Positions 17,111 to 26,659 of a stretch of DNA of 42,877 bases are shown here, piece by piece. The stretch's first letter is position 1. The number at the start of each line of letters is the position of its first letter. Origin of the DNA: Marinitoga sp. 38H-ov. GTDB lineage: Bacteria; Thermotogota; Thermotogae; Petrotogales; Petrotogaceae. Made by a program: the position numbers and the translations under genes. Where the stretch lies: positions 1-42,877 of the forward strand of contig NZ_LNGH01000004.1 in the NCBI RefSeq assembly GCF_011057715.1. Direction: 5' to 3'. The notes under the pieces are model-generated. The model saw only the letters and a program-made list of their open reading frames with translations, did not search any database and was not told where the DNA came from.

Positions 17111-18319
17111 ATGAAAAAAATTATTATTATTTTATCTATAGTAATTTTATTATTTAGTAGTTGTTCTTATTTTCAAAACAACAAGGGTACTGCTATCAAT
17201 GATAAATACAATTATGTTACTATAATAGTTTCTGTTCCTGATTATACGCCAAATGATTCAAATATATATATAGCAGGTAATTTTAATAATTGGAATCCAG
17301 TTGATGAATTATACAAATTAAAAAAAGAAAAAGATAAGTATATAATAACTTTAAAAGCTGATCCTGGTTTTACCATGGAGTATAAAATAACTAGAGGAAA
17401 TTGGGAAACGGTTGAAAAGGGAAAAGAAGGTGAAGAAATATCAAATAGAGTATATACATTTGATAATAAAAACAACACTATTGAAATTACTGTATATAAT
17501 TGGAGGGATTTTGTAGAAAAAGGAGAGGGAAATGTGAAACATACATTAACAGGAAATATAAAAATAATAAATGACTTTTATTTAAAGGAATTAAATAAAA
17601 AAAGAAGAATATGGATATATTTGCCACCTGATTATGAAACATCAAATAAAAAATATCCAGTTTTATATATGCATGATGGTCAAAATGTTTTTGATGCTGC
17701 AACTTCATTTGTTGGTGAATGGGAAGTAGATGAAACATTAGAAAAGTTGTTTAATGAAGGAAAAACAAATGGTGTAATTATTGTTGCGATAGATAATGGG
17801 GGAAATGATAGATTAAATGAATATTCTCCATGGAAATGGGATAATACAAATATTCAAATTGCTAAAGGTCAAGGTGGAGAAGGAGATAAATACGTTGACT
17901 CAATAGTATATTCTCTTAAACCATATATTGATAGCAACTTTAGAACTATTCAAGAAGATACTGGGATTATGGGAAGTTCAATGGGTGGATTAATATCATT
18001 ATATGCAGCAATAAAATATCCTGAGATATTCAAAAAAGTTGGAGCATTATCTTCAGCTTTTTGGTTTGCTGATAACAAAATTACAGAATATGCAAAAGAT
18101 AGAGGATACGTTGGAGATATAAAAGTATTTTTATATGTAGGGGGTAAAGAAGGTAGTGATCCTGACAAGTATAAAAATGATACAATAGAAATGGCAGAAT
18201 TATTGAAAAATTTAGGGTATAAAAATGTAAATTTATTAATAGATGAAAATGGGGTTCACAACGAATCTTATTGGGCAAAGCATTTTGAAGAAATATTCTT
18301 ATGGCTATATAGCAAATAG
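17111..18319 (+). CDS. Lipoprotein esterase with glycogen-binding-like domain
   Basis: A 402-residue exported lipoprotein. The signal peptide ends in the lipobox 'LLFSSC'. Residues about 40-145 look like a CBM48/AMPK-type carbohydrate-binding module ('IYIAGNFNNWNPVDE', 'MEYKITRGNWETVEKG'). From about 155 a PF00756-type esterase domain follows: 'RRIWIYLPPDYETSNKKYPV', 'YMHDGQNVFD', the nucleophile in 'GIMGSSMGGLISLYA', and the likely acid and His near 'LYVGGKEG' and 'ENGVHNESYW'. It probably deacylates sugar esters or a similar substrate at the cell surface. I chose ATG 17111 over the in-frame GTG at 17102 because GGGGTGGA lies just upstream. It is followed nine bases later by the MFS gene, suggesting linked release and uptake. 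Confidence 0.85.
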   Translation: MKKIIIILSIVILLFSSCSYFQNNKGTAINDKYNYVTIIVSVPDYTPNDSNIYIAGNFNNWNPVDELYKLKKEKDKYIITLKADPGFTMEYKITRGNWETVEKGKEGEEISNRVYTFDNKNNTIEITVYNWRDFVEKGEGNVKHTLTGNIKIINDFYLKELNKKRRIWIYLPPDYETSNKKYPVLYMHDGQNVFDAATSFVGEWEVDETLEKLFNEGKTNGVIIVAIDNGGNDRLNEYSPWKWDNTNIQIAKGQGGEGDKYVDSIVYSLKPYIDSNFRTIQEDTGIMGSSMGGLISLYAAIKYPEIFKKVGALSSAFWFADNKITEYAKDRGYVGDIKVFLYVGGKEGSDPDKYKNDTIEMAELLKNLGYKNVNLLIDENGVHNESYWAKHFEEIFLWLYSK

Positions 18320-18327
18320 GAGGGAAT

Positions 18328-19473
18328 ATGAAAAAAGCACAGTTAATATTCGGATTTAGTAGTTTTTTTATTTTTGGATTCTCATTAATATTAAATAGTA
18401 CTTTAATTCCCATTATAGAAAAAGCATACTCAATTGATCATTCTTTGGTGGGACTAGTATTGTCTTTAGGTTCAGTAGCTTTTTTAATATCCTCATTATT
18501 ATATGGATATTTATTAGAAAAAATGAACGCTTTTTATGTTATAGTTAGTGGTGTATTTGTTTTATTATTTGGTAATCTTACTATGTTTTTTATGAATTCA
18601 TATATTATGCTTATTATTGGAATGTTTCTTATTAATTTTGGTGGTGGTGCTTTAGAAGTTTCTGTTCCTTTTTTAATAGGAGTTTCTGGCGATGGTAAAA
18701 AAGGTAAGATTTTAAATTTATTACATGCCTCATTTGCAATGGGTGCTGTAATTAGCCCTATAATTTCTTCATTAGTATTAAGATATACTCCCTATTGGAA
18801 ATCGTCATACTTGTTAGCTGTATTAATTAATTTAATTCCATTAATATCTGTATATATGATAAAACATGATATATTAAATTTACATGCTGATTATTTAGAA
18901 GATAGTAAAGGTTCGTTGAGAGAAGTATTGAATTCTTCATTGATAATATTAGTTTTAGCATTATCATTTTATGTTGGATATGAAATGAATTTTACATCAT
19001 GGATATCTACTTTTTTATATGAAGTAAGGAACTTTGATGTATCAAATGCAGCAATTTTTCCATCTTTTCTATGGCTTGGATTATTTTTAGGTAGATCGCT
19101 ATTATCTGGAATGCCAGAAAAATTTGGTTATAAAAAATGGTTATTTATTGTAGTTTTCTTTTCTGTTGTATTTTCTACCTTTACTATATTATTAGGAAAG
19201 AACATTATATTATCAGCTATAGGGACTATATTAACAGGATTATCATATGCAACAACATATCCAACTATTCAGGCCATTATAGTTGAAAAGTATAAACGTA
19301 ATAAAGGTATAGCTTTAAGTATATCTTCTGCAGCAACATCTATTATTTCTGGTGGTTTTTCATATGTTATTGGTTTAGTTGGAACATTGTATGGACTTTT
19401 TGCAGGATTAATAATTATTATAGTTGTTAATATTATTGAATTACTTTTTATTTCGTTATTGAAGGAAAATTAA
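18328..19473 (+). CDS. Major facilitator superfamily transporter
   Basis: A 381-residue membrane protein with about 12 hydrophobic segments. The N-half has 'LVGLVLSLGSVAFLISSLLY' and a short positively charged loop 'GYLLEKM'. The mid-loop 'DYLEDSKGSLREVLNSS' separates the two six-helix bundles, and the second half carries the equivalent 'SLLSGMPEKFGYKKW'. The fold is like FucP/YfkF-type sugar MFS proteins. The substrate is unknown; the esterase upstream and amidase downstream suggest a small organic nutrient. AGGAGGGA precedes the ATG. Confidence 0.85.
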   Translation: MKKAQLIFGFSSFFIFGFSLILNSTLIPIIEKAYSIDHSLVGLVLSLGSVAFLISSLLYGYLLEKMNAFYVIVSGVFVLLFGNLTMFFMNSYIMLIIGMFLINFGGGALEVSVPFLIGVSGDGKKGKILNLLHASFAMGAVISPIISSLVLRYTPYWKSSYLLAVLINLIPLISVYMIKHDILNLHADYLEDSKGSLREVLNSSLIILVLALSFYVGYEMNFTSWISTFLYEVRNFDVSNAAIFPSFLWLGLFLGRSLLSGMPEKFGYKKWLFIVVFFSVVFSTFTILLGKNIILSAIGTILTGLSYATTYPTIQAIIVEKYKRNKGIALSISSAATSIISGGFSYVIGLVGTLYGLFAGLIIIIVVNIIELLFISLLKEN

Positions 19474-19489
19474 TGTTGGAGGGGATAGG

Positions 19490-20872
19490 ATGGATTTAAT
19501 GAATTTAACAATTAAAAAAGTAAATGAATATTTTGAAAAAAGATTATCTTCTGTTGAATTGGTTGAGTTTTATTTAGAAAGAATATCTAAATATAAATAT
19601 TTGAATGCAATTTTAGAAATTAATCCTGATGCACTTTTTATTGCAAGACAAATGGATATTGAAAGGAAAAGTAGTAATGTTAGAAGTAAATTACATGGTG
19701 TTCCTATTATAATTAAAGGAAATATAGATACTTTTGATAAAATGCAAACAACTGCTGGAGCAAAGTCATTAGAGGGAAATTATGCAAAAGAAGATGCCTT
19801 TTTAGTAAAAAAATTAAGAAAATCTGGAGCTATTATATTAGCAAAAGCAAACTTAACTGAATTTGCTAATTTTGTATCTTTTAATATGCCCAACGGATAT
19901 AGTACATTAGGTGGACAGACAAAAAATCCATATGGTGATTTTGATACAGGTGGGTCAAGTTCAGGTTCGGCAGTAGCTGTTGCTGCAGATTTGTGTTTAG
20001 CTGCAATTGGAACAGAAACATCTGGTTCTATTTTATCTCCTGCAAGCTCAAATTTTTGTGTTGGCCTAAAACCAACAACTGGAACAATTAGTAGAAGTGG
20101 TATAATTCCAATATCTTATACTCAAGATACTGCTGGACCAATTGCTAGAACAGTTGAAGATGTATATGAAATATATAAAGTTTTAATTGGATATGATGAT
20201 AAAGATCCTGCATCTTATTTATCAAAAGAATATAATGCAGATTTAGAAAAATTGGATAATTTTAATGGATTAAAATTTGGAGTGTCAAAAAATCATTTAA
20301 ATTGGTTATCAGAAGATCAGAAAAATATATTTTATGAATCATTAGAAAGAGTGAAAAAACTTGGAGGAGAAATAATAGAATTTGAATTTGAGCATTTAGA
20401 TAAAATAAATAATATTAATGTATTGTATTATGAGTTTAAGCATGGTATTAATAATTATTTGAAAGACAAAAATTTAAAAGTTAAAACATTAAATGATATT
20501 ATTAAATTCAATATTCATAATAGAGAAGCAATAAAATATGGTCAAAATATATTGATAAAATCTGATGGAACCAATTTAAAAGATAAAGAATATATTGAAA
20601 GTTTAATTAATGATAGAAAATATTCTAGGAAATTCGGTATTGATAAGGTTATGGAAGAATATGACTTATTTGCATTAATATTCCCAGCAAATTATGGAGC
20701 TGGAATATCAGCAAAATCTGGATATCCATCTGTAACAGTTCCTGCAGGTTATACTAAAGATGGTCCTTTTGGAATAACTTTTACAGCTAAAGCATTAGAA
20801 GAGGGGAAAATATTATCATTAGCAAAATGTTTTGAAGAAAGATATCCAATAAGAGAAATTCCAGAAATTTAA
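19490..20872 (+). CDS. Amidase signature family enzyme
   Basis: A 460-residue hydrolase of carboxylic amides. The Ser-cisSer-Lys triad is visible: Lys76 in 'GVPIIIKGNIDT', the cis-Ser in 'GGSSSGSAVAVAAD' (156-158) and the nucleophile Ser180 in 'GTETSGSILSPAS'. It is not the GatA subunit of an amidotransferase by context, since no gatB or gatC is nearby; it resembles stand-alone amidases. GGAGGGG precedes the ATG. It is the last gene of a plus-strand run with the esterase and MFS genes and is followed by a terminator. Confidence 0.9.
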   Translation: MDLMNLTIKKVNEYFEKRLSSVELVEFYLERISKYKYLNAILEINPDALFIARQMDIERKSSNVRSKLHGVPIIIKGNIDTFDKMQTTAGAKSLEGNYAKEDAFLVKKLRKSGAIILAKANLTEFANFVSFNMPNGYSTLGGQTKNPYGDFDTGGSSSGSAVAVAADLCLAAIGTETSGSILSPASSNFCVGLKPTTGTISRSGIIPISYTQDTAGPIARTVEDVYEIYKVLIGYDDKDPASYLSKEYNADLEKLDNFNGLKFGVSKNHLNWLSEDQKNIFYESLERVKKLGGEIIEFEFEHLDKINNINVLYYEFKHGINNYLKDKNLKVKTLNDIIKFNIHNREAIKYGQNILIKSDGTNLKDKEYIESLINDRKYSRKFGIDKVMEEYDLFALIFPANYGAGISAKSGYPSVTVPAGYTKDGPFGITFTAKALEEGKILSLAKCFEERYPIREIPEI

Positions 20873-20893
20873 AAAATATTGAATATAATTATT

Positions 20894-20919
20894 TTGGTTG
20901 CTATTAGCAGCCAATTTTT
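20894..20919 (+). terminator. Rho-independent terminator after the amidase gene
   Basis: TTGGTTGCT (20894-20902) pairs with AGCAGCCAA (20906-20914), including a G-T pair, and is followed by five T residues. It separates the amidase operon from the two-component system. Confidence 0.75.
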
Positions 20920-20979
20920 AATGGAATATGGATAATATGTTATAATTAAATATATTAAAATATAGAAGTTGGTGATAAT

Positions 20980-21660
20980 ATGAAAATATTAATTATTGAA
21001 GATGAAGAAAGTATTAGAGATTTAATTAGAATGAATTTAATATTAGAAAACTTTGATGTCATTACTGCTGAAAATGGTAATGATGGCATAGAATTATTCA
21101 AAAAAGAAAACCCAGAACTAGTTATTTTAGATTTAATGTTGCCAGATAAAGATGGATTTGAAGTTTTAAAGGAATTACAGAGTATGAATTATAAAATTCC
21201 AATAATTATTTTAACTGCAAAAAATAATCAAAATGATAAATTATTGGGTTTAGAACTAGGTGCAGATGATTATATTACAAAACCATTTGATAGTAAGGAA
21301 TTAATTTTAAGAATTAGAAATATAATTAGAAGAATGAAAAAATCTAATATAACTTTAAATAAAAATATTGTTGGTTCAATGTATTTAGATAAAAACACTA
21401 GGAAATTTTTTGTTAATGATAAAGAAGTGTATTTGACTAAAAACGAATTTGAATTAATGGAACTATTAATAAATAATCACAAACAAGTATTATCTAGAGA
21501 TGTTTTATTGGAAAAAATATGGGGATATGACGAAAATATAGATACAAGAGCTTTGGATATGACAATTCAAAGATTAAGGAAAAAAATGGGAGAATGTGGT
21601 AAATATATAAAATCAATATATGGAATAGGGTATATATTAGAGGTGCCCGATGAAGAATAA
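20980..21660 (+). CDS. OmpR/PhoB-family response regulator
   Basis: A 226-residue regulator. The receiver domain (1-120) has acidic residues 'EDEE', the phospho-acceptor Asp51 in 'LVILDLMLPDKDG', the switch Thr in 'IIILTAKN' and Lys in 'DYITKPFDSKEL'. A winged-helix DNA-binding domain fills about 130-224 ('LTKNEFELMELL', 'RALDMTIQRLRKKM', 'IKSIYGIGYIL'), typical of the OmpR/PhoB class. TATAAT at 20941 is a likely -10. The stop overlaps the kinase start by 11 bases. Direct repeats at 23842-23880, in the promoter of the importer operon downstream, are a likely target. Confidence 0.95.
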   Translation: MKILIIEDEESIRDLIRMNLILENFDVITAENGNDGIELFKKENPELVILDLMLPDKDGFEVLKELQSMNYKIPIIILTAKNNQNDKLLGLELGADDYITKPFDSKELILRIRNIIRRMKKSNITLNKNIVGSMYLDKNTRKFFVNDKEVYLTKNEFELMELLINNHKQVLSRDVLLEKIWGYDENIDTRALDMTIQRLRKKMGECGKYIKSIYGIGYILEVPDEE

Positions 21661-23053
21661 TATTAGAAACGAAATTCTAATATTAAATATTTCAACCACA
21701 TTAATTCTACTTATATTGATTTTCTTTATTACCTTAAACTCTTTTCAAAAAAATATATTAAATAATACTTTAAAAAAAATGACTGAATATAGCCAAGAAA
21801 GTCAAATATATTTTATGAATGTTTTAAAAGGGTATAAATACGAAAATATTTTTGAAGAACTAGAAAGAATGTCTCCTTTTATTTCAGATTATTTATCACA
21901 AAAATATAATTTACATATTGAAATATATGATATAAGAAAGAATATTTTAGCAAATACTAATCCTAAAACAAAATATTATGTATATCAAGATATTCATTAT
22001 GCAATAAATAGTATGAAAAATTATATTTTAAAAAAGGATAATAATAAGATCATACTATTTTTCTCAAGTCCTATATTTTTTCAAAATAGCGTAATAGGAG
22101 CAATTCGGTTTATATATCCTATGGACAATGAATATCAATTAATATATAATGTTAGAAACACTTTATTAATAATAGGAATAATATCAATATTATTAATCAT
22201 TATTTTAAATTACATATTATCTAATTCAATAATTATACCTATAAACAAATTAAAAAAAGAAACTGAAATTATTTCTAAAGGGAATTTCACTAATAGAATA
22301 AATATAAAAAGTAATGACGATATAAATTCTTTAGTAAACTCATTTAATATAATGATTGATAAAATAGAACATTATATTAAATCTTTAAAAGAGGAAAAAG
22401 AAAGACAAAAAGTTTTTATTGACAATATGACTCATGAATTTAAAACTCCTATTACCTCTATTTTAGGGCATGTTGAATTATTGAGAAGGTTAAAATCTGA
22501 AAAGGATAAAGAAGTATCTATAAAACATATAATCAATGAAGGTAATAGATTATTAAAATTAGTAGAAGAGTTATTGTATTTATCTAAAATAAACAAAAAC
22601 TCTTTTAAATTTGAGTATGGAGAATACAATATTAAAAATTTAGTTGATGAATGTTTGAGTATTTTAAAACCACGTCTAGAAAAATTTAATATTGAAATAT
22701 ATACTAATATACAATCAAAAACATTATTTTTTGATTATGAGAAAATAAAAGAAGTAGTTTTAAATATTTTAGATAATGCTATAAAACATAGTAAATGTAC
22801 TGAATTGCATATTTATTCAGAAATATCAGAAAATTATTATTTTTTAGTGATAGAAGATAACGGAATAGGTATAGAAAATACTAATGATATATTTAAACCA
22901 TTTTTCTCAGCTAAAGGGAGAAAAAATAATGGTTTAGGATTATGTATATCTCAAGAAATTGTTAAAAATCATAATGGAGAGATATTGGTAGAATCTGAAA
23001 TAAATAAAGGCTCTAAATTTATTATCAAACTATATGAAGGAGAAAAAATATGA
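21650..23053 (+). CDS. Sensor histidine kinase (HAMP, HisKA, HATPase_c)
   Basis: A 467-residue membrane kinase. TM1 is about 9-30, an extracytoplasmic sensor region follows to about 170, and TM2 is about 172-192. A HAMP domain follows ('NSIIIPINKLKKETEIISKG'). The phospho-acceptor is His262 in 'NMTHEFKTPITSILGHVE', with HATPase motifs 'NILDNAIKHS' (N box), 'EDNGIGI' (G1) and 'GLGLCI' (G2). It would phosphorylate the regulator encoded by the overlapping gene upstream. The sensor region has no motif naming its signal. Confidence 0.93.
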   Translation: MKNNIRNEILILNISTTLILLILIFFITLNSFQKNILNNTLKKMTEYSQESQIYFMNVLKGYKYENIFEELERMSPFISDYLSQKYNLHIEIYDIRKNILANTNPKTKYYVYQDIHYAINSMKNYILKKDNNKIILFFSSPIFFQNSVIGAIRFIYPMDNEYQLIYNVRNTLLIIGIISILLIIILNYILSNSIIIPINKLKKETEIISKGNFTNRINIKSNDDINSLVNSFNIMIDKIEHYIKSLKEEKERQKVFIDNMTHEFKTPITSILGHVELLRRLKSEKDKEVSIKHIINEGNRLLKLVEELLYLSKINKNSFKFEYGEYNIKNLVDECLSILKPRLEKFNIEIYTNIQSKTLFFDYEKIKEVVLNILDNAIKHSKCTELHIYSEISENYYFLVIEDNGIGIENTNDIFKPFFSAKGRKNNGLGLCISQEIVKNHNGEILVESEINKGSKFIIKLYEGEKI

Positions 23054-23814
23054 TAAAAGATAGATTGAAAATATATTTAATTATTTTAATATTATTTTCG
23101 GCTGGTTTGATATTAGTTGGAATATATTTGAATAATAAAGACTACAATAAGGTATTTTTTATTAAAGATAATGAAGAATTAATGAAAAAATATACATCTT
23201 CAACACCTGTTAAAATAGAAGTCATGGCAAATTATTTACCTACATACGTTTTAAGTAATCCAGCAGAAATAATTGATATTTGGAAAAAAATAATTGATTT
23301 ACCTAAATATAATGTTATTTCAACTAATTCTAGTAAACCATTAATATATGGATATATATATTTTCTTGATGGTATGAAAACTCATTATGAAATTTCAAAT
23401 GATTTAATTATAAATAATTTAACATACGGATCTGGTAATGATGAAGAAATAATATATGTTAAAGAAAAACTAATGAAAAAAATATTTTCACTAGAAAATA
23501 TATCTAAAGCTTTAATAAATCAAAATAATAAAATAATTATTTTTAACCAAAATAATGGAGTACATTTAAAAGAATCCAATATGATAAATAATTTATATAA
23601 TATCTTACAAAAATCAACTTTCATAAATTCTCCAGAGGAAATTGGAAGGATTTTAGCGAGTGAAATTCTATATACAATAAAAATACTAAGTGATGATGTA
23701 GAATTTATAGCAATAAATGTATTTGATGAAAACTATTTTTCTGTATATTATTTAAACAACTTCTTATACCTTCAAAGAGGAGACATCTTACCTTTTTTAA
23801 GAACTTCATTTTAA
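23050..23814 (+). CDS. Membrane-anchored protein of unknown function, partner of the two-component system
   Basis: A 254-residue protein with one N-terminal membrane segment (about 9-27) and an extracytoplasmic remainder. I do not recognise a domain. The visible parts are a strand- and Asn/Ile-rich middle ('KPLIYGYIYFLDGMKTHYEI') and a helical section near 180-215. The start overlaps the kinase stop by four bases (ATGA), so it belongs to the same operon and is translationally coupled. That makes a role in sensing, or in modulating the kinase, the simplest guess. Bacilli and clostridia often carry such single-pass proteins in the third place of a two-component operon. Confidence 0.7.
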   Translation: MIKDRLKIYLIILILFSAGLILVGIYLNNKDYNKVFFIKDNEELMKKYTSSTPVKIEVMANYLPTYVLSNPAEIIDIWKKIIDLPKYNVISTNSSKPLIYGYIYFLDGMKTHYEISNDLIINNLTYGSGNDEEIIYVKEKLMKKIFSLENISKALINQNNKIIIFNQNNGVHLKESNMINNLYNILQKSTFINSPEEIGRILASEILYTIKILSDDVEFIAINVFDENYFSVYYLNNFLYLQRGDILPFLRTSF

Positions 23815-23841
23815 TGCCTCTATTTGTATATCATTTATCGT

Positions 23842-23885
23842 TACATTCCTAATACATTTCTGATGAAATTTCAATTCATTTCTCT
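23842..23885 (+). promoter_or_regulatory. 11-bp phased direct repeats in the importer promoter
   Basis: TACATT begins at 23842 and again at 23853, with related words at 23864 (TGAAAT) and 23875 (TTCATT) in the same 11-bp phase. The array ends just before a TATAAT at 23891-23896, so it covers the -35 region. PhoB/OmpR-type activators bind such tandem sites at this position. The neighbouring OmpR-type regulator is the natural candidate. Confidence 0.5.
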
Positions 23886-23929
23886 ATTATTATAATAATG
23901 TAACTAAATTTTATATGAGGGGTATTGAA

Positions 23930-24913
23930 ATGAAAAAGATTTTGTTAATTTCATTGATGTTATTGGCATTAGTTATTTCATTTTCAGAATTGATTATTTA
24001 TAGTAGTGTTGATGAAGCAAACGCAAGAAAAATTTTAAATGCTTTTTCAAAAGAAACAGGTATTCAAGTAAAATACGTTTTCTTATCTTCTGGACCAGCT
24101 TTAGCTAGATTAGAAGCTGAAAAAGGCAACCCTCAAGCAGATGTATGGTTTGGAGCTCCTATGCCAAATCATATTATAGCAAAAAAAAATGGTTTAACTG
24201 AGTCATATAAAACAACTAGTGTATATGGTATTTCTCCTAATTTCTATGATATAGATGGTTTTTATCATGCTTTCTATATGAATCCATTAGGTGTAGGTGT
24301 TAACTTAAAAGTTTTAGAACAACTTAAAGTTGATATGCCAAAAAGTTGGATGGATTTATTAAAACCAGAATATAAAAATATGATTCAATATCCAAGCCCA
24401 CAAACTTCAGGTACTGCATATGCATTTATGATAGGATTATTAAATATATATGGCGAAGATGGAGCTTTTGATTACTTAAAAAAATTAGCTAAAAATGTAC
24501 AAGCATATACACAAAGTGGTACAGGACCATCAAAAGCAGTTGGGCCTGGTCAAGCTGGAATAGGTATTCAATTTACTCCTGCATTTTTCCAATTTAAAGA
24601 ACAAGGATATCCTGTAGAAGTAGTATTTCCTGTAGAAGGCGTTCCATACGAATCAGCATGTGTTTCTATTGTAAAAGGTGCAAAGAACAAATATGAAGCA
24701 AAAGTATTAGTTGATTGGTTATTATCTAAAAAAGGACAACAAGTAATTGTTGATGAAAAGACATTCTTCTATCCAGTAAGATCAGATGTTGATTTTGGGA
24801 CATTACAACCATTATCAACAATTAAATTAATTACTGTTGATGAAAATTGGGCAGCTCAAAATAAAAAGAGATTAGTTGATAGATGGATAAAAGAAGTTTT
24901 ACCAGTTAAATAA
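23930..24913 (+). CDS. ABC importer periplasmic binding protein (family 1, FbpA/AfuA-like)
   Basis: A 327-residue exported binding protein. The signal peptide (about 1-20) is followed by 'ELIIYSSVDEANARKILNAF', the start typical of the FbpA/AfuA/PhnS group. 'AEKGNPQADVWFGA' and 'PSPQTSGTAYAFM' are family motifs. 'TQSGTGPSKAVGPGQ' is rich in Gly/Ser/Thr, as expected for binding an oxyanion or phosphate ester. The paired tyrosines that hold iron in FbpA are not evident, so a phosphorylated compound or phosphonate is as likely as Fe(III). The in-frame ATG at 23915 is less likely, because GAGGGG lies directly before ATG 23930. A hairpin follows the stop, consistent with higher expression of this gene than of the permease. 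Confidence 0.88.
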   Translation: MKKILLISLMLLALVISFSELIIYSSVDEANARKILNAFSKETGIQVKYVFLSSGPALARLEAEKGNPQADVWFGAPMPNHIIAKKNGLTESYKTTSVYGISPNFYDIDGFYHAFYMNPLGVGVNLKVLEQLKVDMPKSWMDLLKPEYKNMIQYPSPQTSGTAYAFMIGLLNIYGEDGAFDYLKKLAKNVQAYTQSGTGPSKAVGPGQAGIGIQFTPAFFQFKEQGYPVEVVFPVEGVPYESACVSIVKGAKNKYEAKVLVDWLLSKKGQQVIVDEKTFFYPVRSDVDFGTLQPLSTIKLITVDENWAAQNKKRLVDRWIKEVLPVK

Positions 24914-24917
24914 TAGG

Positions 24918-24941
24918 AAGGGGGATTATCCCCCTTTTTTT
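24918..24941 (+). terminator. Intercistronic terminator-like hairpin after the first binding protein
   Basis: AAGGGGG (24918-24924) pairs with CCCCCTT (24930-24936), followed by seven T residues, six bases after the binding-protein stop. The permease start is only 12 bases further on. Partial termination or RNA stabilisation would raise binding-protein output relative to the permease and ATPase. Confidence 0.85.
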
Positions 24942-24953
24942 GGAGGAATAAAA

Positions 24954-26645
24954 ATGGAGATATCAAATAAAGAATTTTCTAATAAATTTAAAAAATTATT
25001 GAAAACCCCATCCTTATTAATACTCCTCATATTAATATTTATTTCCTTATTTATATTTATTATTTTTCCATTATACAAAGTATTTTTAATTAGTTTTACA
25101 AATTCAGAGAATAAATTTTCTTTAGATGTCTATAAGGAAATATTGTCAAATGATTATATGAAACAAGGATTCAAAAATAGTATTTTAATAGCTACATTAA
25201 CAGCTGTTATAGGTACTTTTGTAGGCTTTTTATACGCATATACATTAAATAGAGCAAATATACCATTTAAAAGTTTTTTTAGAACAATTGCAATAATTCC
25301 AATGGTTTTCCCTCCGTTTATAGGTGCTATGTCTATAATAATGTTATTTGGATTTAATGGTCTTCTTACAGCAAAATTATTTGGTATAAGAAGTTTTCCT
25401 ATATATGGACTATGGGGATTAATGATCGCTCAAGTAATAACTTTTTTCCCAGTAGCTTTTATTACTTTAGATGGAGTAATATCAACAATATCTCCAACGC
25501 TTGAAGATGCTGCTTTTAATTTAAAAGCTTCAAGGTGGCAGGTGTTTACAAAAATTATACTGCCATTATCTGTACCGGGTATTGCTAGCACAATGTTAGT
25601 TTTATTTATTGAATCTCTAGCAGATTTTGGTAATCCATTGATTTTAGCAGGCTCTAGATTTCCAGTTTTATCTGTACAAGCATACTTGCAAATAACAGGT
25701 ATGTTTAATTTAAAAAGTGGTGCAGCTTTAGCTGTTTGGTTATTATTACCTTCATTGATAGCTTTTATTATTCAAAAATATTGGATTGGAAAGAAAAAAT
25801 ATATTACCATTACTGGTAAGCCTAATACATCTCAATTGAAAAGCGTTAATAAATTTGCAAAATGGTTTTTATTTTCTTTGGTATTAATAATTTCCCTATT
25901 TATATTATTAATATATGTAATTATATTCTGGGGAGCATTTACCAAACTATGGGGAATGAATAATGAATTTACATTAGAAAACTTTAAATATGTTTTTGAT
26001 GTTGGAAAAGAAGCTATAAAAGATACATTGACAATTGCATTAACATCAACTCCAGCATCTGCAGTTTTAGGTATGATTATAGCATTTTTAATTGTAAGAA
26101 AGACTTTTCCTGGTAAAAAAACACTTGAATTTGTATCGTTGTTAAATTTTTCTGTTCCTGGAACTGTAGTAGGTATAGGATATATTTTAGCATTTAATGA
26201 AAAGCCCTTGTTATTAACAGGAACTTTTGCAATATTGGTATTAAATTTTATTTTTAGATATATACCTGTAGGTATTCAAAGTGGAATAGCATTACTAAAT
26301 CAAATTGACCCTGCCATTGAAGAAGCGGCATATACATTAGGCGCTGATGATAAGACTGTATTTAGTAAAATTACTTTACCATTAATAGTTCCGGCCTTTT
26401 TTTCTGCTTTAGTATATTCTTTTGTTAGAGCTATGACGGCTATTAGTGCTGCTATATTCTTAGTATCTGCTAATTGGAATTTAATGACAGTACAGATTTT
26501 AAGTCAGACAGATTCAGGGAGATTATCAGAAGCATGTGCCTTTTCTGTTGTTTTAATAATATTAATATTAGCTTTTGTATTTATTTTAAAAATATTCTTG
26601 AAAAATAAAATATCTTTAGTAAATAATAATTACGATTCTGAATAG
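24954..26645 (+). CDS. ABC importer permease, fused double (FbpB-like)
   Basis: A 563-residue membrane protein of two tandem permease halves with about 12 helices. Each half has a cytoplasmic EAA loop contacting the ATPase: 'TLEDAAFNLKASRWQVF' and 'AIEEAAYTLGADDKTVF', both followed by 'LPL.VP'. This fused arrangement is typical of the ferric-type (FbpB/AfuB/CysTW-related) permeases. TGGAGGAAT precedes the ATG. It works with the binding protein upstream and the ATPase two bases to twelve bases downstream, depending on the ATPase start. Confidence 0.92.
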   Translation: MEISNKEFSNKFKKLLKTPSLLILLILIFISLFIFIIFPLYKVFLISFTNSENKFSLDVYKEILSNDYMKQGFKNSILIATLTAVIGTFVGFLYAYTLNRANIPFKSFFRTIAIIPMVFPPFIGAMSIIMLFGFNGLLTAKLFGIRSFPIYGLWGLMIAQVITFFPVAFITLDGVISTISPTLEDAAFNLKASRWQVFTKIILPLSVPGIASTMLVLFIESLADFGNPLILAGSRFPVLSVQAYLQITGMFNLKSGAALAVWLLLPSLIAFIIQKYWIGKKKYITITGKPNTSQLKSVNKFAKWFLFSLVLIISLFILLIYVIIFWGAFTKLWGMNNEFTLENFKYVFDVGKEAIKDTLTIALTSTPASAVLGMIIAFLIVRKTFPGKKTLEFVSLLNFSVPGTVVGIGYILAFNEKPLLLTGTFAILVLNFIFRYIPVGIQSGIALLNQIDPAIEEAAYTLGADDKTVFSKITLPLIVPAFFSALVYSFVRAMTAISAAIFLVSANWNLMTVQILSQTDSGRLSEACAFSVVLIILILAFVFILKIFLKNKISLVNNNYDSE

Positions 26646-26659
26646 GAATGGTGGTTTGT

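Noticed and set aside
17242-17738. Open frames antisense to the esterase gene.
   Set aside because: They mirror codon usage of a strong gene on the plus strand and have no start signals or recognisable domains.
23930-24913. Calling the importers ferric iron transporters outright.
   Set aside because: The paired C-terminal tyrosine ligands of FbpA are not visible, and related proteins bind hexose phosphates or phosphonates; the substrate is left open.
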